A stretch of DNA of 64,000 bases from Dendrophyllia cribrosa. Lineage: Eukaryota > Cnidaria > Anthozoa > Scleractinia > Dendrophylliidae. Made by a program: the position numbers and the translations under genes. Position 1 is the first letter of the stretch; each line of letters starts with the position of its first letter. Under the pieces are notes generated by a model. That model made no database searches, had not been told where the DNA came from, and worked only from the letters and a program-made list of their open reading frames with translations. Where the stretch lies: NCBI GenBank assembly GCA_024195265.1, contig JAJLRJ010000009.1, positions 7,630,291 to 7,694,290 of the forward strand, read 5' to 3'. Positions 1 through 11,643 of this stretch are shown here, in pieces.

Positions 1-2119
1 ATAAAGCTTCAATCCTGTTTTAGTTTCTCAGGCCGTGAGAACTGAAGAGAAGGCCGCTTGTGCTCACTGTTACTAGTAAAAATCAGCGGTGCCAAAGAAT
101 ACCGTTAATTTTAGTTTTCTATAAAGATAAGGAAGAGCTTAGTTTCAGGTTTTTTTTTTTTGAAAACTCTAATGTCTCTTATGACATACTCTGTCCATTC
201 CGCCTATTTATTGTTATCTGTAACATTTCCTAGCTCCAAAATTTGTTGCTAATAAGATTATTAACACCTATTCATTAAATTTTCCATTTCTCGGTGGCTT
301 TTTAACTAATTTTACTACGAGGTTTTTGTTTTATATTTCTGTTTTAAACAAGAAAGAAAAAAAGAGAAATATTCCGTGAATGGTTACTCAAAAGCACCAG
401 ACGTTGCCATAATACGTAGCAGTATAGTTGTCTATATACTCTCCGCAGGCCTTCCTTAACATGGTTCAAAACAAGGAACAAACAGAGCAGAGATAATTTT
501 GGCTACACCAGCTTAGTGAAATGCTCAGTAATTACTGCACAAAATTGCTCTAAAAATGATGATTTCCTAATTTAAATATGGAAAATAAAAACACATTAGT
601 AAAACCGAGAAATAGAAAAAGGGAAAGCTTACCGCATAAGAAAATGTTTCAATGTGAGAAACCGAAGTGAAGTCACACGCAGGGTAGCATCTTTTACTCA
701 AGTGAAGCAAGCTCTGTTCGCAACAAAGCAGTTTTATGGCGTTGCCAAAAGCATCTTTTTCAACACTTTGTTCACCTTGACAAGTTGAAGAAGCGCTCCA
801 CTCTATTTATATGTTATTATCGCTTTTATTCTATTATTTTGTTTAAGTTTAAAGATGCGAATTCAATACTCATTTCATCGAAGGCTTAAACAATTATGAC
901 GTAGGCAAAATTCTTAAAACTTGAATGATAACACTACGCCAAATACATTATTTTGTGTTGTAATAAAAATTTTGTTATAACAGCAGCTGTATCGATTGTT
1001 CATAAAACCTTGAACTGAGCTCCTCGATATAATCCATCAATCATGCAATTTGACTGGTCTTACCTCGCCACTAGCTACGAGGAAGTAAAAATATACTTCT
1101 TTCCAAGGAAATGTCTATCTTGGTTAGTAAACAAACGTTCTTTTCATAATGTATGTTTATATACTGATTGACTGATTTTACGAGTGAAATTTTAATTTGA
1201 TCCAGTGAAATGTTAGGGGATTTAATGGTATTATGCGAGCGGATTTCAGGCACTTAGTGATAAATCCTAACTAATTTCAGCGAATCACTGGAAAATCAAC
1301 ACGTTTGTAGTGAATTCGGCGCGTGTAACAATTTTTTTCACTGATTGGCGCCAGAAAAAGAAATTTTTATCTCCCCAAATCTCTCTCGGCCTCGCCGCCA
1401 GCAACGAACAGGTTTTTCTGGTTACAATGAAACTATTAAATCTTCTAGTTACAATGACACAAAAGTGGAGTCTTAAATCGTTGCGCATAAGAACTATAGA
1501 AAAATCGGCAATGTGATTTCTTTTCCTAATGTCCACAAAGCCATTTTGAATTGCTTTAATACAAAAATATTACATATTGGGTTGTGGGTAGTTTGTCCTG
1601 TTTTGACAAACCTGAATTGAAATGTAAATACGCAACGAAAACAGTTTGTTGGGGGGGGGGGGGGGGGTGGGGTAGGGAGGGTAACAAGAAAGGACACTAA
1701 TCGAGTGAGACTTTTTGTGTTTTTTGCATAACTTTTCACAACAGTTTATGGTAATATAACTAGAATTGTTTCGTCTGTTAAAATATTTTTGAGTATCTAG
1801 GGAATTAATACAGTACTGACAAACAAAAAACTTAATAACCTCACCCCACCCTACACCTTAAAGGAAAGGAGGTCACATGGTTTTGTTTTGAACAGCCAGG
1901 AAAGTGAAGACCTGTGCATGAAACGCTTTGCGAATCACGTTTTTTTTATCCGCTTTGTAAGAGTTTGGAAACAAAGGTAAGGTGCATTTTACTGTTGTGG
2001 CCTACGTCGTACTTTAGTTTAAAACGAAGCTATATTGCTTACCACATAAGCTTAACTTTTTCTTTATCGCGAGGCCTTTTAGCTGACAGGTTTTCAATCA
2101 CTGGTCAGCCGCGTATTTA
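1..2119. other. Region without a recognisable gene
   Basis: I see no exon or known protein motif here on either strand. The sequence is AT-rich and its open frames are short and random-looking. The only clear local feature is a run of 17 G at 1651-1667, followed by further G-rich sequence. It could hold UTR, promoter or unrecognised exons of a gene off the left edge. Confidence 0.5.
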
Positions 2120-3141
2120 CAGTATGTTGCCCTAATTCCGGACACTTTTTGTTTTTTTCGTCATTTCTTACCTTGTAACAACAGAAGCGAGCTGAAATTT
2201 TCTCACCACATACCTTCTACTATACGTTATCTTCTGCTAAAGTGTCATCGACTGAACTGCTTTATTTTCGTCGTAATTTGCGAAAAAAAAGTGTCAAGTC
2301 GAGTGCCCTTATTACGGACAGGTTGCCCTAATTCCGGACGATCGCAATACGATTGTTTTCTTCGTTTTCTTGGCATTTTTCGTCTCCGTAACGAGAAAAA
2401 TTATATAAAATACCGTCCATAAGATAATACATATGCGAAATATTCAATTTTTTCAAACTGAATTGTTGCTTTCCCCAGTTTAACCAGGACGGACGCCGGA
2501 CGTTCGCCGGCGTAGAAAATTGAGTAAAAATAGTAAACAAATCAGAAAATTGCATAAATATCTTCAATACCTTTTCCGCCGTTGAAATGATGGTTATTGA
2601 AAGTTAAGTTTGACTGATCGCTAAGCTTTAATATATAACATAGATTCAAAAACAAATTCGAATTTCCAAACTTCCTTTTATACAATAATAACTGGTTAAG
2701 TTCTATTTTGTCCGGAATTAGGCACACATGACAAAAATTTAACAATTTTTTGTCGCAGTCTCGCTCGAAAATATGAAACAGTTAATTTGCTACTACATGA
2801 TAGGAAGAAACCGTAGTCCTTTTAGCCTGAATTATTCCCAAAATTAATAATTTACGTTGTGTCTTCTACGAAAAAACACGACAAATATAAAACGATGTAA
2901 TTCGATGCACGCTAAAAACGCAATTTTACGACGAAAAAAGTGCGACCTACCTTGAGAAGATCTTGAATTTCCTGTCTTAGACTACGCCAGGAAGGCCATA
3001 AAAGGAGTAAACGATAGATAAGTACTCAATAAATCATCTGAAATTATTGTTCGAATTTTATTTATAATTTGAGGAGAATAACGCAGCTCTAATCCGAAAG
3101 TGTCCGGAATAAGGGCTGTCCGGAATTAGGGCAACATACTG
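2120..3141. mobile_element. MITE, about 1.0 kb, TA target site
   Basis: The ends are inverted copies of CAGTATGTTGCCCTAATTCC and continue to about 25 bp of near-perfect match. The outermost bases sit between TA dinucleotides (2118-2119 and 3142-3143). TCCGGA-containing subrepeats recur just inside both ends and at about 2322-2340. There is no transposase frame, so this is a non-autonomous Tc1/mariner-type or similar TA-inserting element. The superfamily is inferred from the TA duplication alone. Confidence 0.8.
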
Positions 3142-3538
3142 TAGCTAATATTTTTAAGTTTGATTCACAAGAGCAATTAACTTGCCTTCTCAATACCTTA
3201 ATTGATATTAAGTTAAGTGTTGTCGACGGTGTTTTGTAATATAGGCTGTTTTTTTATATTATTAGCTTATTAACATGTTTACATACAAGCTTGAACCTGT
3301 GTAGCTGAGGGCTGGACTTGTTTGGGTATTAAAACTTTCGTTGACTGTCGGGGAAACCTTAACAAGAGGTGTATTTGAGGCGGTGTTTCATGTGTATTAT
3401 GTAATGAACCGTTGTCTGATCATGACTTTAGAATCCCAGTTTTGGTTTAAGTTGTAATCGAGAAGGCAATTTTAAAAGGTAATAAATTGCATCGAAAAAT
3501 TATAATGAATTCAAAACAATAGGACCATAGACAACGTA

Positions 3539-3683
3539 TTGTTGTACCCAATTCAAACCTTCTGGGAATAGGATCCTTTGTTCACAGTATTTCCATATAA
3601 TTTACATGTCAATGCTTCATTGATATGGAAATATGACAAACAAAGAGTTATAATCCCAAAAGGTTTGAATTGGGTACAACAAC
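3539..3683. mobile_element. Foldback MITE, 145 bp
   Basis: The arms 3539-3562 and 3660-3683 are inverted copies starting TTGTTGTACCCAATTC. Pairing continues inward with interruptions (a TTTCCATAT block against ATATGGAAA), so most of the element can form one hairpin. It has no coding content. Confidence 0.7.
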
Positions 3684-3714
3684 GCTTTAACTGAATTTGT
3701 CTATTACCCATTTA

Positions 3715-3974
3715 CTACCGAAATCACTAAACTTTTAGCAGCTCGGAAAAACGATTGATCGCATTTGAATTTTGGGCTTGCTCACATGACAATTTGGAGT
3801 GCCCAAATTGGTCACGTGACATTCTGTTTCTGTTTCTGAACCCAACCCGCCAAAATGTCACGTGACCAATTTGGGCGCTCCAAATGGTCACGCGAGCAAG
3901 CCCAAAATTCAAATGCGATCGATTGTTTTTTACGGGGTGCTAACAGTTACTCCTTCAGTAAGTGATTTCGGTAG
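3715..3974. mobile_element. Foldback MITE, 260 bp, TA target site
   Basis: The termini CTACCGAAATCACT and AGTGATTTCGGTAG are inverted copies flanked by TA at 3713-3714 and 3975-3976. A second, stronger inverted block around 3764-3830 and 3850-3925 (core GGGCTTGCTC against GAGCAAGCCC) makes the centre a long hairpin. No protein is encoded. Confidence 0.75.
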
Positions 3975-4059
3975 TATACAAGCCAGCTTACACAAGACGC
4001 AAAGTGCTTGTATAAATGGTTTTTATAAGCCAAAGCTCAAGCTTGAGAAAGCTAACAAA

Positions 4060-4118
4060 AATAATAATAATAATAATAATAATAAAAATAAAAATAAAAA
4101 TAATAATAACAATGTTTA
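4060..4118. repeat. AAT / AAAAT microsatellite
   Basis: Simple repeat of AAT units passing into AAAAT units and back. Confidence 0.9.
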
Positions 4119-4212
4119 ACCAGAGAACCCAGATCACCAAGGTGTTTTTCAGTGGGGCCCTGACATTGCGAAAATTTTGTGTAAAGTAAACAAAAACGTA
4201 CCCCGGCCAATG

Positions 4213-4353
4213 TCACGCAATATTGTCAAGCTCTTCAGAAACTTTGGCATCCTTGCAGATATGGAGAAACTGCTTCTCCTCAGCATTTGGCCAACAATTT
4301 CTTTGCAATTTTTTCAGCTTTTTCTCTGCTTGGAGAGACACTTGTAGAGCCAT
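4213..4353 (-). CDS. Short ORF, 46 aa, unknown
   Basis: A 46-codon frame starts in a strong initiation context (AACAAGATGG). Its product is rich in Lys, Glu and Leu (it begins MALQVSLQAEKKLKKLQ) and has a helical, coiled-coil-like character. It runs to a stop without a donor site. It may be a micropeptide, a first exon, or part of an old pseudogene. It lies on the strand opposite the next gene, about 220 bp away. I do not recognise it. Confidence 0.25.
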   Translation of the reverse strand: MALQVSLQAEKKLKKLQRNCWPNAEEKQFLHICKDAKVSEELDNIA

Positions 4354-4570
4354 CTTGTTTACAATCTGAAAGTCGGGAGCTCACAACTATGCAGGGCCCT
4401 TATCGTAGCGAAGCTGTCTTGGCTGCATGCCTTAAATAATTATTTTTTTTTTATGAGGGTGACACTTTACAGTTAAAAACTGACAAACCTATGGCCCTCC
4501 CCTAAATCATAAAAACTAATTTACAAAATAACATTACAATTTTTCCCCCCATGCCCCTATATGATTAATT

Positions 4571-7500
4571 ATGATAATAAAGCGCTCAGCCAGCCATTCG
4601 TTCAGCCTCTCACTCAGCCAACTCACCATCGGCACCAAAAAGGAAAACTGCCACCACATGTTCCAAAAGGCCAGTCTTTCAAAGATGTAAGCAAGTCGCA
4701 CCCGAATGTAAGTTGCTTAACTGAACCTTCCCCTCTTAAGTTCATTCACATCGATTTTGCCCATTTTAATATCTTCCTCCTGCCTCAATGATCTGGTCAT
4801 CCAGGATATCATCGGATGATTTTGCCTTAAACCAAAACAAAAGCACTATATTAATCTTGCATAGTTTACATTATATTTTTAAACTACAGGAAAAGAAAAA
4901 ACTGTTCAAGAGAAGAATCTTCTGTCAAGATGACATCACTATTGCAAAGGGGACGTCAGCTACATGTAATGTTAACACTGGTGAGGCAATCAAGTGTCAG
5001 ATGTTTGAAAACAGCACCAGTGGCACTGAAAGAAACCCACACTCAGAATGGATTTGTAGGTAAACATTCCTCTCCAAAAGCAAGATAATTCACTGGACCA
5101 GAGTCAATTATAAGTGGAGATATGTAATGTAGTTGAGTCTGTCAACGAAATCCTATGGTGCGACCATTCAAATGAAACCTCTTCAGCAGTACTTTTGCAT
5201 GGTACCATTTGTTCTAACTTTTGAGTCTGTGGATGAAATCCTATGGTGTGACCATTCAAATGAAACCTCTTCAGCAGTACTTTTGCATGGTACCATTTGT
5301 TCTAACTTTTGAGTCTGTGGATGAAATCCTATGGTGTGACCATTCAAATGAAACCTCTTCAGCAGTACTTTTACATGGTACCATTTGTTCTAACTTTTGA
5401 GTCTGTTGATGAAATCCTATGGTGTGACCATTGAAATGAAACCTCTTCAGCAGTACTTTTGCATGGTACCATTTGTTCTAACTTTTGAGTCTGTCAATGA
5501 AATCCTATGGTGTAACCATTCAAATGAAACCTCTTTAGCAGTACTTTTGCATGGTACCATTTGTTCTAACTTTTGAGTCTGTCAATGAAATCCTATGGTG
5601 TGACCATTCAAATGAAACCTCTTCAGCAGTACTTTTGCATGGTACCATTTGTTCTAACTTTTGAGTCTGTGGATGAAATCCTATGGTGTGACCATTCAAA
5701 TGAAACCTCTTTGGCAGTACTTTTGCATGGTACAGGTACCATTTGTTTTCCAATTTTTTACAAAATGCAATTTTGGATTTTTCTTGAATTTTGATGCTTG
5801 GCACGAGTTAAAGGGTTTATAAGAGAAACAAGATTCTGAACTGCCACTAACCCTATCTCCACTCTCCAAAAAGAACAATGTCACCCACATCTTGGGTACC
5901 CTAAGTTAGGGAAGTGTTATTATGTATAGGATTGGGGGGGGGGGGGGGGGAGAGAAGCACAAGAATGATAGACAAAACAGTAATTGATACAGTCAACTCT
6001 CTCTAAAACGGCCATCAATGGGACTGACCCCAACTGTCTGTCTGTCTGTCTGTCTGTCTTAGAGAGGTGTCCGGGTTATAGAGAATCGAGGTAACGTGAC
6101 ACCAGTAATTCTGAGATAATAAAGCTGAACCTACAGTATGTATATTGAATACTCGATTCTTAAGTTTTTGTTATTTCTCTCAATGATCAGGTTTGGACAA
6201 CTGTTTTATTTGGGATGACAAGCATGGCTTTGGTTTCAACAAAGATGGAGAAGTTGTCATAGTAACACCACATACAGAAGCAAGCCAAAAGTTTAGTTCT
6301 AGCACCTCCAGTACCTGTAAGTAAAAAGATGTGATAAGAATTATTTTTGTTTCTCAAGTCATCGGCTTGAAATCCAGCCAGGCACATAGTCATACAGTGA
6401 CTACTTAAAAGTGCTGGAACTTCTGACCGACAGGAGAAAATCATAAAAATCTGATCAGAATACTGGATTTCAATTTTTTTATTCTAGTGAAAGATGTTTT
6501 CATTCAGGAAAATGCTCTATGATCTGAGATCAAAAAGAAAAACAAACATGCTATCAAATTACATTTAGCACACAATTTGCATACTTCTCAGGGTTGTTTT
6601 TTTGCGGCAAACTTTCGAATAACTTGTGTGAACCTTTACTGGAAATTAATTTACATAAATTATGTACTCTACATAAAATTGATGAACGAATTTTTCATTC
6701 TCTATTTTAGAATTGCCCATAATACACTTTGTTTGTCCCCCAAATTTTGCACAAACTTTTGTTTTGAAATGCTCTTGGGAATATGCAGTCCTCCCAAGAC
6801 CATTTACAAACAATAGTTTATGCAAAATTTGGGGGGCAAACAAAGTGTATTATGGGCGATTCGAAAATAGAGAATAAAGAAACTCGCTCAGATTGGAAAC
6901 ATTTTATTTTGAGGTGGTATTTTGGTTTTACCCGATCAAGTTAACCCAGTCACGCAATGTGATTTTGTTGAGACAAATAAACTTTGGAGGAAAAAACAGC
7001 CGCAAATTGGCGATTGCTGGGTACATTTTAATCCCCAAAGTAAAACATTTATTTTATATTTTTCATTTATGCAGAATTTCCTACCTGTCATATTTTTTTT
7101 GGCCTCGGAAGGCTAGAACACTGATGATTAAATTTTTGGTTGGTCACAAGATTGTGCAATCCCACACAATTCCCCACACAATCAAAGTTATTTCCTGCAC
7201 AATTTGCCTCCAAAATCCCGCACAATTTTAATTTGTTTCCCGCACCGTGTCAGAATCCCTGACTTGTTTGATGTTTGGCACTGATGGTTGATATTGTGTG
7301 ACAAATTAAAATTTAACCAATTTTGAAACATATGGACGACCATAGAATTGTCTTTTATTTGTTTTGTAATTAAATTGTCACCTGGAACTGGGTTTTGTAA
7401 CACCATCTCTGTTAATAATAGAGATGGTGTTACAAAACCCAGTTCTTTTAATACCAAAGGAATTTGTTTGTTTTTTTCCAATCATTAGGTATTAATAAAC

Positions 7501-7709
7501 TCATTAAAATAATAGTATAGTGAATGATTTATTTAGAGACCAGCTGTTCATTAAGAATAATTTGTACATAGACGTATAACACCTAACAATGGTATTCTGT
7601 TTATTGTTAAGTGCCAGACGTGGAGTACATACCTGAATTGGAGGAGGTAGTTTCAGAGCAGGAAGATGAGGATAACAATTATCCTGCCTGTGCAGGAAGC
7701 AAATACTAA
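4571..7709 (+). CDS. Small four-exon gene, about 169 aa, function unknown
   Basis: The model is 4571-4686, 4890-5059, 6191-6316 and 7612-7709. The last three exons have good acceptors (CTACAG, GATCAG, TTAAG) and donors (GTAAAC, GTAAGT), and their phases agree only in one frame: a 1-nt start, then two phase-1 junctions, then TAA. The second exon product contains basic and Ser-rich stretches (KRKNCSREESSVKM). The third reads LDNCFIWDDKHGFGF and is conserved-looking. The last is acidic (ELEEVVSEQEDEDNN) and ends AGSKY. The first exon is the weakest part: its ATG and phase-2 donor GTAAGC fit, but another donor at 4708 and other frames are open. There is no signal peptide, membrane segment or named domain. 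The introns carry an 88 bp tandem repeat, a foldback MITE and a perfect hairpin. It is probably a nuclear or cytosolic protein, but I cannot name it. Confidence 0.5.
5131..5748 (+). repeat. 88 bp tandem repeat, about 7 units
   Basis: The marker GAGTCTGT recurs at 5223, 5311, 5399, 5487, 5575 and 5663, so the period is 88 bp; an earlier partial unit starts near 5131. Each unit contains ATGAAACCTCTTCAGCAGTA and GCATGGTACCATTTG. The array lies wholly in intron 2 of the four-exon gene. A single inverted copy with the same right flank lies at about 63.32-63.48 kb, so the array is a local amplification of part of a dispersed element. Confidence 0.9.
5989..6100. mobile_element. Short pogo/Tc-like MITE remnant with GTCT repeat
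   Basis: The left side begins TACAGTCAACTCTCTCTAA and the right side reads CTTAGAGAGGTGTCC, an imperfect inverted pair of the kind common on short Tc1/pogo-like elements. Five or six copies of GTCT (about 6038-6060) occupy the middle. A 17 G run precedes it at 5934-5950. Confidence 0.4.
6684..6888. mobile_element. Foldback MITE, 205 bp
   Basis: Inverted arms of about 60 bp: 6684-6760 and 6815-6888, with the core CCCATAATACACTTTG against CAAAGTGTATTATGGG and the outer part TCTCTATTTT against AAAATAGAGA. The single-stranded form would be one long hairpin. It sits in intron 3 of the small unknown gene. Confidence 0.75.
7385..7445. repeat. Perfect 26 bp stem, 9 nt loop hairpin
   Basis: Arms 7385-7410 and 7420-7445 are exact reverse complements, starting GAACTGGGTTTTGTAAC, around the loop GTTAATAAT. 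It lies in intron 3 of the four-exon gene, on the transcribed strand, and could be a very young foldback element or a small-RNA precursor. Nothing in the flanks decides between these. Confidence 0.85.
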
Positions 7710-8731
7710 CTTAGCAAAACCAAATACTCCTGACCTCCACATGTATGAAGAATGTATGGACACTGTTGGCTGATTTTCTGCTGTTCTTATAGTTCTTATG
7801 TATAATGGAGGGTGTGAGGTGGATGGGTCCATCAGCCAGTTGTTTGTCTGGACACATAATCCAACTTGTGCCATCTTTTTACAGATAAACTACATGTAAA
7901 GTTCATCCCAGACAGATAAAGAGTCTTTAATAATTATAATCAGTGTGACGCGCCTTACCGCGAGCACCCAACAAACTTTTTTTATAACTTTCCACGATAT
8001 CACCAGCTAATTCTTACATGTATATATATATTTTTTTTTTCATAACTGCGGATATGTGTGAAACAAAAAAGTGAATAAAATCTTTGTATTTTATTCTTTA
8101 ACTTCTTTTGATAAACTTGAAGCAACAAGATTGCAATTGATCATGGGCAACTTTGCAAGGAAGCGTGCCTGTCATTGAATTTGCACTCTCTGATTGGCTA
8201 ACGGTAAGGAACGTTGCACTGTAAGAGCAATGACTACATGTACATATGAAGAAAATACTTAAAGTTGGCTACTGCATAATTTTTTTGTATAGCTCATATA
8301 GCTCTTATTCACCATCATCATCATCATCATCATCTGAAGGAGCACAGGGCATCCACCATTTCTCACATCTTGTTCCTGTAGTTATCTAACTTTTAACCTG
8401 TGCCACTGGCAGAGTTCTTATGGTTTAATGACATACACCAAGTACATAAAATAGAACTCTGAATTGTATCCCCCTTAAATTTGGACATCTAGAGTTACTA
8501 GTGGTTCTAAAATTTTGCATTTTGTAATTAATTTAATTTGCACAAGTAGTTCTTTTTTTAGGTTTGAGCACTTTTGTAAGGAATGACATGTGTGATAAAG
8601 AAAGTGCAGCAGTAAGGGCATTATCCTGACTAGTGACTTTGCTTTGACCTTCCTTCTGCTTATTAGTAGCACAATATCACTGTAGTTGCAACTTATATAT
8701 CAAACATGAGGAAGAGTGTTTCCGCCGAGCG
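7710..8731. other. Likely 3' flank of the small gene
   Basis: No coding exon is seen. It may be 3' UTR: a GAATAAAATC motif near 8073 would suit polyadenylation. A CAT microsatellite occurs at about 8312-8333. The rest is unremarkable AT-rich sequence. Confidence 0.35.
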
Positions 8732-9004
8732 GGACTCCGATATGAAAATGACGGGGGTGCTCGTCGTACCTTTTAGGGGTCAAATTTGTAGGTCGGTACC
8801 ACTTAGGGTGCTGAAATCTAAAATGTCCATGGTTAGAATTATTGTGGTACCTTTTAAGGCATTGAGCTGAAAAAATATGACAGAATATGTCTTGTGTTAC
8901 CTCTAAGGAGTAAAAATATATTTGTGCCACGCCCATCAAACGAGATTCTGGTACCTTTTAGGGTGTTTTTCGAAATTTTCCGACGAGCACCCCCGTCATT
9001 TTTA
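8732..9004. mobile_element. MITE with GGGGGTGCTCGTCG ends, copy 1
   Basis: The termini AAATGACGGGGGTGCTCGTC and GACGAGCACCCCCGTCATTT are inverted. Inside are repeated GGTACCTTTTAGGG-type motifs. A second copy at 44.33-44.62 kb matches over nearly the whole length, which confirms a mobile family. Its right terminus has been replaced by a C run. Confidence 0.8.
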
Positions 9005-9389
9005 TGCTGATTAAGATTGGATTTCCAAGCCATCGTCACACTCATGATTTCTTTTGTTTAAACTTAATGAGTTTTTGAATAATCATAATATCAAAAAGTT
9101 CACACTTTTCTGATTTGCACAGTAAACATATTTTTGGCATTTATTAATCAAAATTAGAAAAGGTTTTAAAATGAAAAAAGTTTGTAATTCTTGTGTACAA
9201 AGCAAAAAATGTCATCTCTTATAGTTTAGATGCAGATTAAGTAACAAGATTTTTATCTATTTAGATAAATAAATTTCATCCCCCAAGTCTCGTAGTAAAA
9301 TAATATATAAATTTTTACCTTGCATTTATTGATAATTTTAGATTAACTCATTTAGTTAATCCACAATTATATCATATTTATTGTACATA

Positions 9390-9515
9390 ATTTGAGATCT
9401 TATGTTTCCTGATATTTTTTATTTGAATAAAATGAACTTTGTACAGTTTTGAATAAGTTGTATTGTCCTGTATGTTGCTTTAAGGATGAGTTTAGAGCAA
9501 AGGTACCCTTTATTA
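9390..9515. repeat. Diverged repeat, copy 1 of 2
   Basis: This stretch, from a GAGATCTTATG region through AATAAAATGAACTTTG to GAGCAAAGGTACC, is matched at roughly three quarters of positions by 12635-12765. Each contains an AATAAA-type signal, so they may be duplicated 3' UTR ends of a lost or neighbouring gene. Confidence 0.5.
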
Positions 9516-9527
9516 GTATCACCCAAC

Positions 9528-9565
<38 letters not shown>

Positions 9566-9711
9566 GCTACTTAGGGGTCTAATAGTAATAGTCATCGAGT
9601 AGCGAAATTCGCCGGTTTTATTTTTCGTTTTATTCCCAAATAAATATTTCTTCAACTTGCAATTGCTTTTTTTTATTATTGCCTTTTTCTGTCCGACTAG
9701 TTGGGTGATAC
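9516..9711. mobile_element. MITE, 196 bp, TA target site
   Basis: The termini GTATCACCCAACTAGT and ACTAGTTGGGTGATAC are perfect inverted repeats of 16 bp, each bounded by TA (9514-9515, 9712-9713). No coding content. Confidence 0.85.
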
Positions 9712-9989
9712 TAAAAACATAGGCACGCATTGCGTGCATGAGCTATTTTGAAAATTACCGAAATGATATGAAATGGTGAAAGTAACAAAACAGCGGAAGT
9801 TAACTCGCACAAATAACCGCTTGCAGATATACGTTTTTCAAATCCTCCGGCCCGCCCACTACCAAAAAAAATACCGAGATAACCAACTGGGTCCCGTTTC
9901 TCGGCTAGCTTTTTTTCACGGGATTTCCGGAGTTATTTTTTGACGAAACTACGGCCCCAGTGAAATGAGCAACTTGTTTCAGTAATGAG

Positions 9990-10590
9990 TGTATTAAATT
10001 AAATGTCAACCAGAAAAGTCCTGCACATAAATTTGATGCATCCAAATTGAAGGCTTATTATTTCCTGGAAATTTGTATCTAGTCTTTTTTTAAAGGTTTC
10101 TTTTATTATTCACAAAAGACACGTGGAAAAGGTTCCTTTGGCCTGGAAGACGCAAACTAATTAAATTAAATTGTTTTCAACTCCAAACCACAAGCTAATT
10201 AAATTAGTGACACGAAAATTCTTTGAACCACCTGTTTCTGTAATGTCAACCAGAAAAGTCTTTCACAGAAACTAAACGCATGAAAAATGAATATAAGTAG
10301 TCTCCTAGTAAATTGGAACTAATATTATTTAAACAACTGTTTTTATTCTCCACAAAAAAGTCGTGCAAATAGAAACAGAACTAATTAGATTAAATTGTTT
10401 TCGACTCAAAACCACAAGCTAATTGAATTACTTACACGAACATTGTTGAGGTTAACATTTGGAACCAAACACCTTTTCCTGTAATGTCGACCAGCAGAAA
10501 CTTAGCGCATCCAAAATGAATTTTGCTTGTTTCCTAGTAAATTGCAACTAATATTTTTTAAACAGGCGTTTTTTAACGCACCATATAAAT
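9990..10590. repeat. Diverged tandem repeat, about 240 bp period
   Basis: The marker AATGTCAACCAGAAAAGTC occurs near 10001 and 10243, and as AATGTCGACCAGCAG near 10482. Each is followed by an AAACCACAAGCTAATT block in the first two units. About 2.5 units; old, because units differ by many substitutions. Confidence 0.65.
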
Positions 10591-10990
10591 TAATTACATT
10601 ACGTTTTCTCGAAAACATGTTGAATTTCATCACGTACCAGGACAAAGTTCAATATTTGCACGTGCACACAACGTGACTGCTCATACAAAATACAGTCGCT
10701 TCTCGCTTATAGTAATCGCTTGAGGCATACAATTAATAACCTACACATCAGCTCACATTAATTCAAAGAAAGATAAACGTTTTACATACTGTAAATTGTA
10801 GATTAATTGCATTACATTTTCTCTGTTGAACTCCATGCATCACGGACAAGTTTCTATAAGGACAAAGTTCAACATTTTCACGTGCAGACAGCGTGTCTGA
10901 CAAAAAATCCAATTTTAAATAGTAATATCTTGAAACCCAGGCTTGAAACATACAATTCATGTTCCGCATCATATTATTTGAAATCGGCTT
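10586..10990. repeat. Diverged tandem duplication, about 217 bp period
   Basis: ATTAATTACATTACGTTTTC at about 10588 corresponds to a similar ATTGCATTACATTTTC block at about 10805. GGACAAAGTTCAATATTTGC corresponds to GGACAAAGTTCAACATTTTC. CATACAATTAATAAC corresponds to CATACAATTCATG. Two units, non-coding. Confidence 0.55.
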
Positions 10991-11465
10991 GCCGTTTTTG
11001 CAATAAAACTATACTCATACTTCAGTATAAGCTCACCTATGAACGTAACCGTAGTCCACATTTTTTGGACGTCTCATCCCCCGCAGACCATTCTACCATT
11101 CATGCATAGGGCACATTATAGGCGGTATTTCCGAATAAATGTCCTTGATATTGCCAGGTTAGCAAGCCAGTCGGGATTAGAGAACAGTTCCCAAGCAACA
11201 AATTTTCAAAACTTTACACTTTTAGTGTTTGCGGCAACAATCGCGGAGATTCAAGATGGCTGATTTTCAATTCATGTCAAGTGCCCTTCTTTGACCTTCA
11301 GTAATACCATTTTAGAAGCGAAAATTTGATTGGCTGACATAGTACACGGTATACATACTAGAGGCAATCTGATTGGTGTGACATAACCCAAGACATACAT
11401 ACAAACAAACAAACAAACAAGCTAACAAACATACTAACATCACAAACCAACCTTTGCGCCTGCTA

Positions 11466-11491
11466 ATGAGCTATTTTTTTCAAAATAGCTC

Positions 11492-11525
<34 letters not shown>

Positions 11526-11600
11526 GTCAATAGCCCATTCGGCTTCGCCTCATGGGCTATTGACCCGTAGCCCTTTCGGGCTACGGGTCTAATTGTTAAT
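11466..11600. repeat. Nested palindromes
   Basis: Three inverted pairs lie inside one another or side by side: GAGCTATTTT with AAAATAGCTC; AACAATTAGACCC with GGGTCTAATTGTT; and ACGGGTCAATAGCCCA with TGGGCTATTGACCCGT, plus a short GCCCTTTCGGGC stem. The block can fold into a branched structure. It is probably a foldback element. Confidence 0.75.
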
Positions 11601-11643
11601 TAGCCAGGAAAGCATTGTGTGACTAAAACAATGATTAGTGATA

